64,000 nucleotides of DNA. Source: Taxillus chinensis. Taxonomy: Eukaryota > Streptophyta > Magnoliopsida > Santalales > Loranthaceae. The DNA is taken from contig CM042088.1 in NCBI GenBank assembly GCA_023512835.1, positions 41,936,271 through 42,000,270 on the forward strand, given 5' to 3'. Position 1 is the first letter of the stretch; the number at the start of each line of letters is the position of its first letter. The notes beneath the pieces were generated by a model that worked only from the letters and a program-made list of their open reading frames with translations, was not told the DNA's origin and ran no database searches. The translations under genes were made by a program, and so were the position numbers. Below are positions 22,017-35,981 of this stretch, piece after piece.

Positions 22017-24061
22017 TCATTCCTTGTCAGGGGCCGGTGCCGCATCCTGCTTAACATCAGAAGCTGTCTCTGTTGCTGCGGTGGCAGGTGGCACTAGAGC
22101 GTCAAACTTCTCAGTCTTCCCCAGCACTATCTCAATCTGCAACTCAATACAACAAATAAACACATTAGAATGTCCCAAATGGGAAAAGCAAACTCATAAT
22201 CACATCATTGCTGCGCACACACGCACCTTGGCTTTCTGAATCAATCGGCCCCTGTTCTCATCTTTCATGCCAACAGTAGATGTCAGAACTTCTGCTCCAT
22301 TTCAAGATTAACAAATCAATAATGACTTCAAGATGTATACACTTAACACACACACACACACACACACACGAGATTAGGCGTAGCAGAAATTAACAGGAGA
22401 GGAAGTCCTCACTCTTTTCAGTAGCCAATCCATTGTTCTTCAGAATCTCAGCAATGGTCACCACTGTAGCAATTGCTGCCATGACGGATGAAACTTATAA
22501 TTTAGTGGCCATCGTGATATAGTATTTTCATGACCCACAAAAATGCGGCTATTAACCTCCCCTAATAAAATGCAAGAACCTAAACATAGAGAAAGATAAC
22601 ATGAGCTCCATCCACTATATATTGCTCTTAGAAGGGGCTCCAAATTAATTTGTTTGAACACTTGGTTCCAAGTTTGACAAGATCCAGTTATCTTCTTCCA
22701 AAGAGTAACTCAATAATGAATCTCCAGCATTGGAATAGTAACCAAATTGAAGAAGCAAAACAAACGAGTCAGCACAATAGAGGTGTTCCAAACACCCATG
22801 TGATCGGTATATGATTGCACATGAATCTCAAACGTCAATATGATGACATGAATTCAGTGTCCTCATAGAACAGCAGCAGCAGCAGGCGAATCACACATTA
22901 ATTCCTGGGTATATGACAAGGAAGGCAAACCATTGATTCAAGCAGAAGCTTTCAAGAGAATTTACCCATTCCCAGGGCAGAGAGCTCTACTTCATCGTGC
23001 AGCTGAATGTACTTCTGCAACACAAAAGTTTTCAGATTAGCAAAATAAACAAGTTGAACATGCTTTGATCACATACAGAATAAAGGTTATTTTTCATGCT
23101 AAATTAATGCCCATCAGTATCTGTGCTCCCGAACTTTCTAATCACTCCTTCTTGTCTTCTTTTCTATTGAATATATGGACCGTTAAAAATGTACGAAAGA
23201 CTGTTTTATTTTTTTTAAAAATCTATTAGATTTTCATGTTCAGCTGACCATCCTAAACTGAAAGGTCATAAGAAAACGACCCATATATACTATTCATTGA
23301 ACTCTTTTAGATTTCAATTTTTCGGTATTCAAATGATAATTTCATCAAACACTTCCTGTTCTCAAATCTCAAGAAATCATAGAAAATCAATCTAGTTATT
23401 TGCAGACAATTTTAAGAAATTAATCTATACCAAAAATAAAAAAGTTGATATAGTTATTGACTAAATTCATCAAATATTTTCATATTTTTTTCTCTTTAAA
23501 ATTTAAAACATATACTATTGCAAAATATATGTACTACCAAACTATGTTCTCTACTTAATTTTTGTGAAATCTTTACCATTGCATAAAAAAACAAAATCTA
23601 TGAACTCTTATGTTAAACGCATCAACGATCAAACGCGAGAAGAGCAAACTGATAATAGAGTCCAATCAAAACCTAAAGAACGCAGATTTGAAAGAATCTT
23701 GCACAAAGACCGATTCACTATACAAAAACACACAAACACAATCAACGATTAAGGGCACTACTCTGTTCGATGAAGCAATCAAATGAGACACAAACAAACC
23801 GAAAAATCAAAGCGTTGAAGAAAGCAGTACAAACATTTGGAATCAGAGAAACAACATAGTTCGCGTACGAATCATGTTCATGACTCGTGAAAAATCGAAG
23901 ATGGACAAAGACTCGTGAAAAAAGGGAAGGAATGAGCGATATACCTTGGCAAGATTGACGTAGAAGAAGAGGGGCTTCTTGGTGTTGGATACCTGAATCC
24001 TGTTCTTCTTCATCTGCGTTTCATTGGTTCCTCCTCCTGCAACTGGAACAACACACGCCAT
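22017..24061 (-). CDS. Alba-domain DNA/RNA-binding protein (At2g34160-like)
   Basis: A small single-Alba-domain protein of the plant family represented by Arabidopsis At2g34160; members bind nucleic acids, and RNA or R-loop roles are reported. Exons: 24061-23945, 23014-22966, 22475-22413, 22291-22227 and 22136-22017, giving 137 aa with matching phases and GT-AG introns. The Alba fold starts at about residue 18 with 'KKNRIQVSNTKKPLFFYVNL' and continues through 'LHDEVELSALGMAIATVV' and 'AEILKNNGLATEK' to 'KAKIEIVLGKTEKFD'. It ends in a low-complexity Ala/Pro/Thr tail (about 25 residues) that is variable in the family. The ATG at 24061 follows a CT-rich leader typical of plant housekeeping promoters. 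Intron 1 (930 bp) is the largest. Confidence 0.93.
22346..22369. repeat. (CA)n microsatellite in an Alba-gene intron
   Basis: About 12 CA units lie within the third intron (22292-22412). On the transcribed strand the run reads GT and lies about 44 bp downstream of the donor. Confidence 0.9.
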
Positions 24062-24330
24062 TGTTCTCCTTCGCGCTCTCGCTCTCTCTCTCTCTCTCTA
24101 CTTTCTCTTTCTACTCTCTATCTCTGTTTCTCTCTCTGCGTTGAGGGAGGGAGGGAGGGAGGGATGGGATTTGTATATGCCGTTCGGAGCGGAGGGAGGG
24201 AGGGATGGAGAGGCGAGTAGACACGTGGCGGCGTTGCGGTTATGTTCTGTTTGGCAGTTGGGACTCGAGAGTTCGCAAGAGCCAAGAAGCGAAAGAACCG
24301 CGTTTTCTTTTAGTGTGAAATGACACTATT
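24062..24330 (-). promoter_or_regulatory. Probable leader and promoter region of the Alba gene
   Basis: Read on the - strand, the sequence just upstream of the start codon is a GA-rich run (CT on +, 24075-24100), preceded by CCCTC repeats (GAGGG on +, 24143-24164 and 24190-24205). Such GA/CT leaders are common in TATA-less plant promoters. No TATA box is evident. Element names cannot be given with confidence. Confidence 0.4.
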
Positions 24331-25900
24331 GCCACAGTTATGTTACTCAGTATTTGATTAATTTAAAAGTATTACGGATTTTAAAAATAATTAATAAGTG
24401 TTACATAAATTTAAAAAACTTATTGTACATATTTAAAAATAAGAATTTATTCTTACTTTTTAAATTTTAAATCTGCATTCTTTTTTCCTCTAGTTTTTAA
24501 ATAGAATTAATATTAGTATTTTATAAATTTCAAAGTTGTTGTATTGATAAAACAACTTTAAAAAGCAATTTCTAACTTTCTTTTGCTTTTTATCATAAAA
24601 AATATAAACTTTTTTATAACTTTTTTTTAGTTTATGAAATAAATCTTATTGCTTCTATTTATAAAATAAACATAAATGAACTCTAAAAGGTAATACCAAA
24701 TTAGGTCATAATAATGAAAACATTTTTTGGTTATTAGGATAATAACTTTTGTGAGCTTACCCTTACTATGCCTTCAATGAGATGTTTGATATAAATTATT
24801 TTTTATTTTTAAAAATAAGCTTTTGTTTTTAAAAATAGAATTTAGAATTCAAAACTCTTTGATATACCAATTTTATGAATAAAGTAATATTTTATTCAAT
24901 GAATAAAATAAATATTTAAAAAATAACTTTTTAGTTATTTTTTATTTTAAAATTTAAACTCATTTTGATGAGACATCCATATTATTTTTTATTTTATATC
25001 TATCTGTTGGATCAAATCTAGAATTTGGATGATGCGGATTAAACCCTATTTAATTTGATTCAAGATGTTTCATGTTTATTCTAAGTCTGTGCAAAAGATA
25101 AAACTTTAATTCGGACTTACTCCTATAAGGACAAAGATAAGGAAAATTATTGCCACAGTTACGTTACTCAGTATTTGATTAATTTAAAAGTATTACGGAT
25201 TTTAAAAATAATTAATAAGTGTTACATAAATTTAAAAAAATTATTGTACATATTTAAAAATAAGAATTTATTCTTACTTTTAAAATTTTAAATCTGTATT
25301 CTTTTTTCCTCTAATTTTTAAATAGAATTAATATTAATATTTTATAAATTTTAAAGTTGCAATTTCAAAGTTGTTGTCTTGATGAAGCAACTTTAAAAAG
25401 TAATTTCTAATTTTTTTGCTTTTTATCATAAAAAATTATGAACTTTTCATAACTTTTTTTTAGTTTAGGAAATATATTTTATTGCTTATATTTATAAAAT
25501 AAACATAAATGAACTCTAAAAGGTAATACCAAATTAGGTCATAATAATGAAAACATTTTTTTTTGTTATTTTAACTTTATTTTGTGAATAATAACTTATG
25601 TGAGCTCACCTCTACTATGCCTTCGCAGGTTTATGGGATGTTTGATATAAATTATTTTTTATTTTTGAAAATAAGTTTTTGTTTTTAAAAATAGAATTTG
25701 GAATTCAAAACTCTTTGATATACCAGCTTTATGATTAAAGTAATATTTTATTCAAATCATAATTTAAATAAAATAAATATTTAAAAGATAATTTTTAGTT
25801 ATTTTTATTTTAAAATTTAAACTCATTTTGTTGAGACATTCAAATTATTTTTTATTTTTTTCCTTTACTTTTACTTATATCTATCATATTTTAATTTTTT
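24328..25900 (+). repeat. Direct duplication, about 0.7 kb, offset 821 bp
   Basis: Copy 1 (24328 to about 25000) and copy 2 (25149 to about 25860) both start 'attgccacagtta' or 'attgccacagttac', followed by 'gttactcagtatttgattaa'. They stay nearly identical for about 100 bp and are recognisable to the end. A unique stretch of about 140 bp (25005-25148) separates them. Copy 2 has a few small insertions. No coding capacity; the layout could be a tandem duplication or a decayed pair of long repeats. Confidence 0.85.
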
Positions 25901-27322
25901 TTTCCTTAATTTATGGGACTTGGCCTTTAAAAAATATTTTTTAAAAATACATTATCTCTACTACCCAATAAATTTTCAAATCATAAAATCAAAATATAAA
26001 AACAAAAATACATACAAAATGACCTATCACTATCTAGAGATAGGAGATGTTAAGGCATGATTATGGTAACTTTTTTCTTTTAAAAACAGTAGTACTTTCT
26101 TAATAAGTTTATTTTATTATGATTATTGTAGCAATATAGTATAACATTGTTCCAAAAGGGAAAGTTGCAAAAGTTATTTGACATTCTGTTTCCTAGTGCC
26201 TGGACTTACAATATTGATAGCCAACTGGTGGAGGTTTTCTATATATATATTTTTTCATTTCTTAATTCTGACTTTTATTTTGCAGCCTACTATATAGATT
26301 TCAAAACATGTGATGATTTTTATTGTTAAGACTATATTTGGTTTCTTTTTTTTCCCCCGACAAAGAATGCACTTGTGAAGCTTTTTTTTCAAGGAAGTTT
26401 TTTCTAAAACTCTAGGGTACTTTATCAATTTTATTTTGGCCTTATGGATATGCTACAGATTTGGCATGACTCTTCTAAGACACAAAACAGTTTGGTAGAT
26501 AACAATCCCCAAACAAAATTTTTTTTATCTAATTTAATAGAAAATACTTTTTAAAAATAAAAACCCAAAAAAAAACCAAATAGATTGAGATTTTGATTTT
26601 AAAAACATATTTTTCTTGTTTTTAAATCCAAGTTGAATTTTTTTGGACTTTTTTTTTTCATCTACTTTATTACCTGAATTTATCATATTTAATTTTTAAT
26701 AATGTTGTGAGATTTATTTTTTTAAAAATATATTATTTTTAAAATACATTAACTTTTACCAAGCAAATTTATTTTCTAAATTTAAAATTTAAACTCGAAC
26801 TTCAATAAAAAAAATTTAAAATGCAAACTGAAAATACATACTAAACATCTCCTAGTGTACTAAACATATTTTATGAGTTAAATTTTAATTTTAAAAATAG
26901 AATAATATTTTGAAAAATGTGAAGCAAACGTGTATTAGTTTCAATACCCTTTATTTATAATGATTGTTGATTATTTTCATGAAAATGGCCGATGATGTTA
27001 TATTGTTATATATTGATAGTGCAACAAAAGCGACAGGATAATCGATTTTGGTAAGCAGGAGAAAGAAAAACAAAAAGTCAATCGGTTAAGGCTGTTTCAA
27101 CCGCTAGAGCCGGAGGACCGCTAAAACCTTAGTAAACAACCCAACTTATTTATACTGCTCGTATTAGTTAAGGAAGAATAATTGTTGGAATTTTGGAGGG
27201 AGCCCGAGATAGCAATTGTGGACACAATTAAATTCTGGGATTTGATTTGAACAAGAAATACATTTTTTTTTCTTCCTGTCATCTCTCGGGTGGGTTTGTG
27301 CTTAATGAATGTTTGTAAGTTG

Positions 27323-27400
<78 letters not shown>

Positions 27401-28190
27401 CCCACCCCTGTTGTAATGTTGCTTGCATTTGTGAAGAAAATACGGTAGTAGTCAATCTTAGCCAGGTTCTTTTGACGTACTTAGTTGACAACATTACGTT
27501 TATCACATTTGTGCATTCCTTGCTTTACAAGATTTGAATATTCCTTTTAGGATCATGAAAATTACTGCTCCCTAGGTTGTCTGAAGAGACTAGACCAAAT
27601 TATCTTCATCTTCCTAACAAATGCTGAAAGTGGTCCAGGATAAAAAGACCTGCATGTCAATCTCGTGATTGGTTGTGTTGACATGAAGTGGCTTCTAAAA
27701 TGTTTTTTTTAAATGGATTAGCCGCAAATGAAATCATTTGCCCATATGTTCAGCACTTGACATGATCATAACCGGAAATGTGAATTGCTGCTGGTCATGG
27801 CCTTCATTACTTATTACCCAGTTCAGTTACCATAATTCAATTGGTGAGAATTTAACAATTGAAATGCATCTTGATGGGGGTCATTTTCATCATCAGTCCA
27901 ATGAAAGAAAAACCCAACAGTAGTGATTTGGCACATACATAGATAATAGATTTTTTTCATGACCCCTGAACCTTAGGAATGTTCTTGCACCCTCCCATCC
28001 ACTGGAATGATTCATTTCAATGGATAGTATGTGTAGTGCCACAATGGTAGTACAATTATTTGAGAGGTACCAGGTACAACGTTCTATGATTGGCAGAAAA
28101 TAACTGCCCACAGAAAAGTGAAAACATTTCATCACCACTCATCTAGTAATTACTTGTAATGCAGCGTAATAGAGAGGTTACAGTACTTAA
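25900..28190. other. AT-rich spacer, no gene seen
   Basis: Fragments resembling the duplicated unit (a 'gtttgatataaattattttt'-like block) and a GA/CT microsatellite are present. No convincing exon was found. The 3' part (28000-28190) is less AT-rich and may be the leader of the WVD2-like gene. Confidence 0.45.
27325..27398. repeat. (TC)n microsatellite, 74 bp
   Basis: An uninterrupted run of about 37 TC units. This is the longest perfect simple repeat in the window. Confidence 0.97.
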
Positions 28191-28193
28191 CCA

Positions 28194-30393
28194 ATGAACA
28201 CCGAGATTGATTCTGCCGCTGTGAATTTAAGCAGCCTCTCCTGCGATACAGTTCGTGTTGCTCCCAAAATCTCAAGGGAAAACATGGAAGCGGAGGACTA
28301 CGAGGTGAAGAAATGTACTGCATATAGCTTGGCTGTTGAAAGTTTTCGTGAGAAGCAAGGTGCTCTGGGAACCAGGAGTACCAACGGCTCACCTGAAGGG
28401 AAGGGGTCAAATACTGTAGCTCATAAACCAGTCTCACCCTTAAATGTGCTGAAGAAACACACTGACTCACAACTGCTCGTCCTTCCGACCAACGAGCAAC
28501 CTGCCTGTGAAGACGGGCAACCTGCCTGTGAAGATCCTTCCATGGGGTCTGAAGCATTTGCCTCTGCTGGGATGAACTGTTCCCCCAAAGCCAGCAGTGT
28601 GCACTCTCCCAAAACCACTAAAGAACCACAGGTAAAATTTAAGTGTTTACGCTTTGCCTTTTTCTGTCAAACAAATTATACTAGACTTCATACTTAAACC
28701 AAACTGTTTCATTGTTGGCTTTAAGTTTACAAATATTGACTCAACTACAAATGACTTTTCCTGGTGAATACCTCACGGGTAGTGTAGATATATGCCCCGA
28801 TCCACGATTCTGAGCAAGTTGTAGTTGTGGAATCTTAGTAAATGGACATTGGTATGCTTGCAAAAGCTTCATGAAATATAAAATTACTCAAATTTTTAAT
28901 TTTAGAGATGCGAATGCAACATCCATGCACTTTTTGCATCCCCAAAGTAATGTCACAAAATTAGCATATTTGCAATGGTTCTGTAGAGCTGAGTATGCCT
29001 GATGATCTTGTGAGGAACTTGGTGCCCAGTAGACTCCAACTATTGGTTTCTATATATAGTAATGTAATTGACATAGCAATTGCATCTAGGAATGACTTTT
29101 GAAGATAAGCAGACTAATTGATATCAATTTCTATGAATGACTCAATTTGCTTAATCTGAAACGGATAGAATCCCCTTCTTATTTTCCTGGTTTGAATTTA
29201 TCTACATATAGATCTTCTAACCTTAAGAATCTTGCAATGCCTTTCAGCCAAGCTCACCTAAGATGTTGACCCCATTACAACCTGATAGAATGACACATGC
29301 CGATGAAGAACATGAACGGTCTCTGGATTCCTCGTATCCGCTGCTTAACACCAATCTGCTTAGGCCTTCAGTGTTTTATTTTTCACATCATTTTATTGTG
29401 GGTATATTCTCGGTATTTTAGAATTGGAACCGTTTTATCCATATTCCTTAACCATGCATAGTTCTATGGCCTCTTCGCGGACAGCTAAGTCAAGGGTGAC
29501 TGTAGCTATAGGTCCCACACTTAGATCCTCAGAACGAGCTCAGAAACGGAAGGAGGTATGTGTCCCCTGAATTGATTGTTTTTTTTTTTGGTGTATTTTT
29601 TTTCATATTAGCAATATATATAACGCATACAATTATCTGTTTTTTTTCCATCTTCACTTTCATGTTACTTTCTCTATATTATAGTTCTACTCAAAGTTGG
29701 AGCAAAGACAGCAAGCTTTAGATGCAGAAAGGAACCAGGCTATGGCAAGAGCCATGGTATACATGTTACTTCCACATCTTCTATGATTTGAGTACTGCAG
29801 AATAAATTTACGACTCATATGTTACTTTTTGTTCTATTTGCTGCCTCCTTTTTTTCAAAAAAATATACATGTAACCGCAGGATGTGATTTCAGCAGTACT
29901 GCAATTGCGTATAGAACTCTTTTTTTTTTTAATGTTGTTGAAGGTTTTTTTTTTTGGTAAGTCCGGTTTTGTTGAAATATTGTTAACTTTTCTATTCAAA
30001 TTTTTAGGAAGAGCAAGAAATAGCCACTAAACAGCTAAGAAAGAACATGGAGTTTAAAGCAAACCCCATGCCCAATTTTTACAAAGAGGGGCCTCCACCG
30101 CCACCTCCCGCAAAAGTCGAGCATAGGAAGGTATACACAGCAACGTTCTCTACACTGTGAGTTTGGAATAACTATAAATAAATAGATTACAACACTTGGG
30201 GGAAAAAAAACACGAACATATAAGTGATGTAAACTTAGAAAGTTGTGGGTGCTCTTATATGTGTTTTCTATCCTTCTGCTGTCTATGATTATACAATTAA
30301 AATCTATACTTTTTTGGTTTTATTAATATATACCAACAGCCCATCACTCATGCCGTATCACCGAAGATTGGCCGGAGAAAGAGCAACGGGTGA
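28194..30393 (+). CDS. WVD2-like protein (TPX2 C-terminal domain)
   Basis: WVD2/WDL proteins bind and bundle cortical microtubules and influence cell expansion and twisting growth. Exons: 28194-28631, 29248-29333, 29462-29555, 29685-29756, 30008-30130 and 30340-30393, giving 288 aa; all introns are GT-AG and the frame closes. The N-terminal part has the family block 'AYSLAVESFREKQGAL'. The TPX2/KLEEK domain runs from about residue 187 to 256: 'ERAQKRKEFYSKLEQRQQAL' at about 199-218, then 'KQLRKNMEFKANPMPNFY'. It ends with the family C-terminus 'SPKIGRRKS'. A proline run (GPPPPPPAK) precedes the last exon. Oddity: a 21-bp in-frame tandem repeat doubles 'QPACEDG' (28497-28537). The protein is short for the family, and an upstream coding exon cannot be excluded. 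Confidence 0.9.
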
Positions 30394-33300
30394 TTAACTC
30401 CTCTTTCACAATGAAAAGGGAAGAGTCTGTACATGTGAAAATTGCCTTAGCTTTTGGTGTTTACAAACAAGACTGCTGCAAAAAGCTGAAGATCACTTGA
30501 GTCTGCATTATAACAATGGCACTTGCTTTGTGAGAGACCAGCTGAAGCAATCAAATGAGACAAACAGAACAGGTCCTCCCAGAATGAGCAGGTTTTTAAT
30601 GCCAACTTGTGTGTCTATTATGTACTTTACAATAGTATGTGGACGTGGTGGTGATGAATAAAGAAAGGCTGAACTCTCTTAATCAGAGAAAGCATTGGTC
30701 GTATTAGCCTCAGACAAGATTATACACACACAAAAAAAACCTTTAAAATGACAATACAATTATTGATCGAAACGTTTTAATTCTTGAGTTGCTTTATGTT
30801 ATTCCGCACATTTAATCAAAATCACCCCTAGTCGCATGTCATGTTCTAATTGTACTGAAAGGGAAAAACAAAAAGTCTCCTTGTTTCAATGATGTTTGAA
30901 TGTTCAATTTTTACTGGAAGAAGCTGTTTTTAATCCCAGTGAAAATAATAATAATAATAAACTGCTGAATATTTTTTCCAGCGTTAATAAATCACTTTTA
31001 AGAAACAAATATGTATGCATCAATTCCAACCGTACCTTGAAAAAAATTAGCAGAAAATGAATTTCATAGATTTTTCATAAACAACAAATATTTCAATAAT
31101 ATAAAACTATCACTTAGAATTTACGAAAGCCCTATGATTAAGAGAACAATGAGTCAAACAAAATCAAGATAAACACAAGCAGCACTGAAGAAATCACAAA
31201 CACAGAATACACAACCTTACAGCAAATATTTCAATAATCATTGCCTATCACTATAAATTATACTTGTGGCATCACTTATGTAATCGGTTTTCCCTTACCA
31301 TGTTATGTCACACATCTTGTCATCATTCCAACACTTACCTAACACAAACAAAAAAGTTAGGAAAAGAAAAACATCTTGTCAGAATTACCGGTCTGATTTC
31401 CCATTATTTGTGGAATTCAAGTCCAAACTGGTGGCTAATTTATTGAATGCCCAATGTTAAACCTCTTGCATTTCCATGTACTTCATGTTCATCAAGATCA
31501 GAGTCCTGCATTCCAAGCTCCCAGATCTGAAACTATTCATAGTGTGAAATTTCAAACTGAATTACGCATAATCTGAAAGACACTTCAATTTATTAGGCTC
31601 CATCAGGATTATTACATTACATTCAGGCGGTGTCAGGATTATCAGCTATCACATGATTTTTAATTTTTAATAATTGATTTTAATTTGTTATTTTTTAAAC
31701 TAAATTTTTTTAATTTAATTTAAAAATATTATATGAACCAACCGAATTACCAATACTCACCCCTCATTTTCATGAAAATAATAATAATAATGACAAAAAA
31801 AGAACTTTTCAATAAAATATTTAGGTAGGTTGAGAAAGTTAATTTTGAATAACGTTGTAATTGATAGGTAATAATATTTCTCCCATAACCTTATGTGGTA
31901 AAGGTTTGTGTATTTGTATTATAATACAAACAAACTCTATGAATTGCACATTCAAGTTGCATCCTAACCAATCCCTTTTGACTCCAATAGTAGAAAGAAG
32001 TATAAAGTGTAGAGCTTTTGTTTAGATAAAGTTGTACTAATTTATCCACTCTTTCAATATAATTACAGCCATTTTGGGCAGTTCAATATTTTATTTCTCC
32101 AAACATACCATTTGAATGTTTTTTTATAAAATGAATGCCAAAATTTGATTTTGTAGGTAAAAAACAATATAAATATAAATGTACTATTGCTTTTTATCAT
32201 TATAGTAACAAGCAAAGTATTTTATTGTTCACTGAATAATCAATATATAATATAGCTGTATATGTGCTACAATCTCAAAAAATTATTGAGTAATTATTTC
32301 ATAATATCTCTATGAGATAGGTAAAACTGATAAGATATTGATATCTATACTTATAGCATAGTATTGAATATTTAAAGCGGTATTTCTAATTTAATAACAT
32401 CACATGAATATCATAGACGAAAAAATGCGCTAATTTTTTTTTAAAATTCCAAAAGATGTACACAGAATCAGCACGTCAAGGGAATGTCGTTAAAATAATG
32501 CATTGTTCAAACGACTATCTTTGGTATGAAATAGTTTACTTTAGTTTTCGCACTCCACTAGTAAGCTTTTGACTTATATGAGTCGATTGATTGTGAATGA
32601 CGATGTAATGGTTAATTATTTAACTTGTTTTCTCATAATTTACTTGATGAAATATATTTAATTATATAAAGACATATCGTTAGTCATGTAGACAACTATA
32701 TAGGATGATATTTGAAGATGCATTGTTTTGTATTTAATTATCATTTTATTCGCTAATTATATACACTGTAAACAAATAAATTATAACATTTAAATTTGAA
32801 GATACATCAGCGTTTAAAAGGGAATAGTGCTATATGTAGTTTTACTAGGCAAACTAATGGGGCAGTACAATACATACATAAAACTTGAGACATATAAGTG
32901 ATGCGTCATTTAATGGCATGCCACAATATCAATCATTATGTATGGATTTGCAAAGGATAATATAAAATGGTTGATGTATGGATTTATTAACATTAAAAAA
33001 ATTATTTTATGATCAAATTTAATTTTATGAAAGTTGTTAACTCAATTTAAATTAAAATAATATTTAATAAATCATAATATTTCAATAAAATTAAGTCTCT
33101 AGATGAGAGCTTGGGCTCCAGATCCATTATCAATAACAAAAATGTTATTTGAAATCATATTTGTGTTTTCATCGCGTTCTTAGTAGATGTGACAATTGTC
33201 ATGTTAGTAAATAATGTAAAACCTCTAGTGTGTTTTGAGCTCAGGTGATTATTTAAAGCTTCTAAATGTTAGGCTCAAACATCGTATTGATCATAAAGTC

Positions 33301-34800
33301 GAGTAGAATTTCGAGCAGTCTTAAAACTGGCTTTGATGGAAGTGGTGAAGGACAACTTGATATCTGGCTTGACGTTCAAATGAAGAGCATCAAGCAGTGC
33401 ATCGAGCAGAGAAGCTTAAACATATAAGGTTCAAGTTCCAATTGAATTTTACAACAGAAATTGGGTTGGTGGGTTTCAGAAAGAGAGAGAGGGGTATCTA
33501 GCTTGAGTGTATGGATGACACTTCAAGCCTTGAACACATCTATCTTTTAGAACACATCACAAATGTGTTTTTAAAAATGGTTAGCTTTTGTTGCAATGTG
33601 TTTTAAAAACTCAATCATATGTGGATTTGGCTAATATTGAGCCTCTAGGGAAAGAAAGCTAAAAAAGGCTATCCATGTCTGTATGCATTAATAACAAGGC
33701 TCGATGTTGTCTAATTTGATATGCTACCTCATTTATTATATCTAGCTTCTAATAACAAGGCTCGATACTAGCATTTGTTTGCTGGATGATTACCGAGCTC
33801 ACTAGGCTATTGAAGGATTTGCTCCTTATGTTATTTTTAGGTGCCTCTTTTTTCTTCATCTTTACGCATGAGAAAAATAGACAGAAAGAGATAGAGAGGT
33901 CAATCGTCGGAGCCTTGTGTTTAGGAATGTTGCTTGAGGCTGATTGCTCGAGCTTTAGGCTCAAGCATATGCTTCAGCAATGTCACTAGCAACATCTTCT
34001 TCTCTTCCTTTTCTATTTTGCTTGATGTTGTATGCTTAATATTAGTTCGAAGCTGAAATAAATGCCTGCTTGAGCAGTAGTCTCGAGTAATATTATACTG
34101 ATGCGTGACATAGTATGTTAATGTGACTTATTTCACGTTAGTCGAAAACACGACAATACTATAATGGCAATTGCCCATGACACTGTCGTATCAACAATAA
34201 CATATGCCCAAATGACTCCACCAAACAAAAATATAGAGATCGACAAATTTAGGCATAAAGTAATAAGAATTTATAAGCATATTTTGAGATATATTATTAT
34301 AATATTTTGAGATATAACTCTCACTGAAATTATAAATTTATGAAATGTCATATATATATATATATTATGAATACAGCTTTGACAATCTCATTTTAAAGAC
34401 AAGAGTGACATCTCAACTTGTTCACTGGAACAAATTGTTTATATTTTAATAATTTCTCATAATACACAAAAACAACTTATAAAAGAAGTGAAAATAAAAG
34501 TCTAGATGAAAATTAACGTCATATTAAACATATTATTGAGAATTTAATGTACATATATATTTTATTAAAATGAGATGTTACAGCTGGTGATATAAAATAA
34601 CGCACATAGCATTTATTTGGAAGATAAAGCGTTGCTTTCAATAAATAAATAATAGCTCCTCACCAAACAAACAATCCATAGTCCATACCCACGCAAAAAA
34701 ATTCCTTGAGGTAAAGGTAAGAATTATTCATATAAATTTAAAATAAAAATTAAATAAAAGCTGTCAAATCCACCAGCAGTAATCAAGACTCGGTCCTCAG
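30394..34800. other. Spacer: 3' end of the WVD2-like gene, then no gene seen
   Basis: About 30394-30720 is likely 3' UTR (moderate GC, one AATAAA at 30657). Beyond it no supported gene occurs on either strand up to the CT-rich leader of the NEK gene. The segment at about 33080-34130 is somewhat GC-richer and contains repeated 'aacaaggctcgat' phrases (33694 and 33756), but has no long protein-like frame. Confidence 0.45.
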
Positions 34801-34973
34801 CTTTTCAGTTCTCACCGACACACACTCACACACAAATACACTCTCTCTCCGATCCGCGTCCTACTTACTATACACTGCACAGTCAAGTCACTCTCTGCCA
34901 CTTATACTTATATAAAAAAAAAATCACCTCTCCCTCTCTCTCCCTCTCTCTCTCGCTTACTGTGTAAATCGCA

Positions 34974-35048
34974 ATGGAAGAAGATGTGCTTGCTCTCCAT
35001 CCTCGTCGCTTCGTCCACGTTCTCGCTCTGCGAATGCCAAGCCCGTAG
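34974..35048 (+). other. Upstream open reading frame in the NEK leader
   Basis: The first ATG after the CT-rich leader opens a 24-codon frame (MEEDVLALH...) that ends in TAG at 35046. It lies in the noncoding first exon and about 1 kb (mostly intron) before the main start. Such frames can lower translation of the main product; no effect can be inferred from sequence alone. Confidence 0.45.
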
Positions 35049-35130
35049 CGCTCTCTATCTCCATCTCTCCCTCTGCTCTGTTCTTCGCGTCTCTCGATCT
35101 CGAATCTCCACATTTTCTCTCATTTTTCAG

Positions 35131-35965
35131 GTGATTTTCTTAACTCTCTGTTTGTTTTCATCGATTTGTGGATTGATCGTGTGAAGAATATGGATCCATT
35201 GTCCTCTAGGTTCTCGGTCTTCGTTGACATCTTCGCTTGCATACGGAGCTGTGTGCTCGACTTCGCCATTTCCAGGTTAGATTGGTGCTTCCGTCTGTCT
35301 TTGCTGGTCTCGTATCGCGGTTTTCATTCTTATTGGTCTTCACGCGCTTTTTCCTGTCTGGTAATATGTTTTTCCTGTGCAATGCGTTCATTGCCCGAAC
35401 CTTTCGGATGTGTGTGTGAGTGTGTGTGAAGTGCGCATTCATTTCTTGGAAACTTTAGGATGTTTGACTTTATGCAAAATGGTACTTTAATTTTCGTTAG
35501 GTAGGTAGGCTTTGAGTGGCGGTGGTGGTTGGAACTCGAACTTTCACTTTCCAGCGTCTATTGTGCCTATGTCCCTAAAACGGGGCATAATTGGAGTTGA
35601 GAAAGCCTTGGTTGGTGCTTACTGATTGAATGAGTATGTGTTCTTGACCGATTCAGAAGAGCTATTGCGCTTCGAATTGTTCTATATTAGAACATTTTGG
35701 CTCTGCATTGTCCTATCTTTCATTGTTCACGAGCATTTGTCTGGTGGAGGCAGCTTATTTTGTAAGTCCTTCTTAGTTCCTTGGCAATGGTTTCTTTTGT
35801 TTTTTCTTTAAATTTATATGCATCTATTGAGTAGCAGTTGATGAGTTATTTGGATTCCCCTCTGTTACAAACTTTGTATACAATCTTATACAAATTGTAT
35901 GTGTTTGAAAAGTAATTTGACTCTTATGGGACATTTTGGGATTTTGTTCATACGATGTACTCCAG
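35131..35965 (+). other. 5'-UTR intron of the NEK gene
   Basis: The donor 'ttcag|gtgatt' at 35130/35131 and the acceptor 'tactccag|aaagg' at 35965/35966 bracket T-rich DNA. Only 16 bp of leader then precede the main ATG. Leader introns of this kind often raise expression in plants. The splice sites are seen; their use is inferred. Confidence 0.55.
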
Positions 35966-35981
35966 AAAGGCCCAATTCTAA

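Noticed and set aside
27121..27506. Frames with long Arg-Glu repeats
   Set aside because: They are translations of the TC microsatellite.
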